From Rhizobium sp. C4 (GTDB taxonomy: Bacteria; Pseudomonadota; Alphaproteobacteria; Rhizobiales; Rhizobiaceae), in NCBI RefSeq assembly GCF_021026315.1, contig NZ_JAJNCX010000004.1:186001-250000 (forward strand): DNA of 64,000 bases, given 5' to 3'. The position numbers and the translations under genes were made by a program. Shown piece by piece: positions 63,821-64,000 of this stretch (position 1 is its first letter; each line of letters begins with the position of its first letter). The notes under the pieces were generated by a model. The model made no database searches. It was not told the origin of the DNA and saw nothing but the letters and a program-made list of their open reading frames with translations.

Positions 63821-64000
63821 TTATCTGACCGGCAGATTGTGGGGGCGGAAAAGCCGGCCCTTTTCGGCGAGCAGGACAAAGCCGAGACCGACAATCGAGA
63901 GCACACAGTAGCCTGCGACGAGCGGCAGTGCCGTGCCGTCATAGGCCTGGCCGATCATGGCGCCGAGTGCCGCGCCGCCGATGGTTGTCGTGAAGCCGAG
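63821..64000 (-). CDS. MFS transporter, Bcr/CflA-type, C-terminal end
   Basis: The last 59 residues of a membrane protein, cut by the window edge. TTTIGGAALGAMIGQAYDGT and the following hydrophobic segment (VAGYCVLSIVGLGFVLLAEK) fit the last two helices of Bcr/CflA drug-proton antiporters of the DHA1 group. Substrate unknown. It is convergent with the IMPase gene. Confidence 0.7.
   Translation of the reverse strand, partial: LGFTTTIGGAALGAMIGQAYDGTALPLVAGYCVLSIVGLGFVLLAEKGRLFRPHNLPVR

Overview
The window is GC-rich, gene-dense chromosomal DNA from an alphaproteobacterium. Gene content points to Rhizobiaceae: S4 (rpsD), icd, trmJ–murI and class I ilvC all have rhizobial sequence character. 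Other signs are a GcvT-type FAD oxidoreductase near a GlxA-type AraC regulator, DUF1127 proteins, and two rhizobial-style intergenic mosaic palindromic elements. The genus cannot be fixed from the sequence alone. I see no phage, insertion sequence, CRISPR array or plasmid functions; most of the window looks like core chromosome.

Layout. 1–4.9 kb: a cut diguanylate cyclase, small secreted proteins, a MarR–GNAT fusion and two TetR regulators. 5–8 kb: ilvC with a duplicated 3' end, a small membrane protein, and a cupin/TetR divergent pair sharing a 22-bp operator-like palindrome. 8–15 kb: a GT-C glycosyltransferase, an aminotransferase, a membrane acyltransferase, a phosphodiesterase-fold protein, a Nudix-like protein, a PhzF protein and tRNA-Lys(CTT). 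15–21 kb: DUF924, a large MscS channel and RecQ. 21–22 kb: a secreted orphan of lower GC. 22–31 kb: succinate-semialdehyde dehydrogenase, the FAD/GcvT oxidoreductase, a paired set of double-receiver signalling proteins (one with GGDEF), the GlxA-type regulator and a DUF1127 protein. 31–38 kb: LysR, DegP-type protease, RarA, an SDR-like protein possibly of FabMG type, a flavodoxin and a DUF1883–GGDEF protein. 38–45 kb: TetR/FAD monooxygenase, icd, trmJ, murI. 45–50 kb: a DUF1127 protein behind a 30-codon ORF, an AI-2E family exporter, a copper-type multicopper oxidase with a small His/Met-rich partner, and a WYL–VOC–EVE operon. 50–58 kb: a HerA-like ATPase, cold-shock protein, SMR transporter, D,D-carboxypeptidase, esterase, peptidase T, TerC and rpsD. 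58.7–63.8 kb: a tight plus-strand operon (GT-C transferase, ArnC/DPM-like GT2, YdjC/NaxD-like deacetylase, ttcA, inositol-monophosphatase family), then the end of an MFS transporter.

The most interesting system is the 58.7–62.1 kb trio. A lipid-phosphate sugar synthase, a YdjC-family deacetylase and an ArnT-like transferase are the three activities of the Francisella FlmF2/NaxD/FlmK pathway, which adds an amino sugar to lipid A. Other points to check are the ilvC 3'-end duplication, the double-receiver pair with complementary lost phosphorylation sites, a hairpin that would bury the start codon of the copper-linked small protein, a WYL operator pair, and the 30-codon ORF with an ideal ribosome binding site upstream of a DUF1127 gene.
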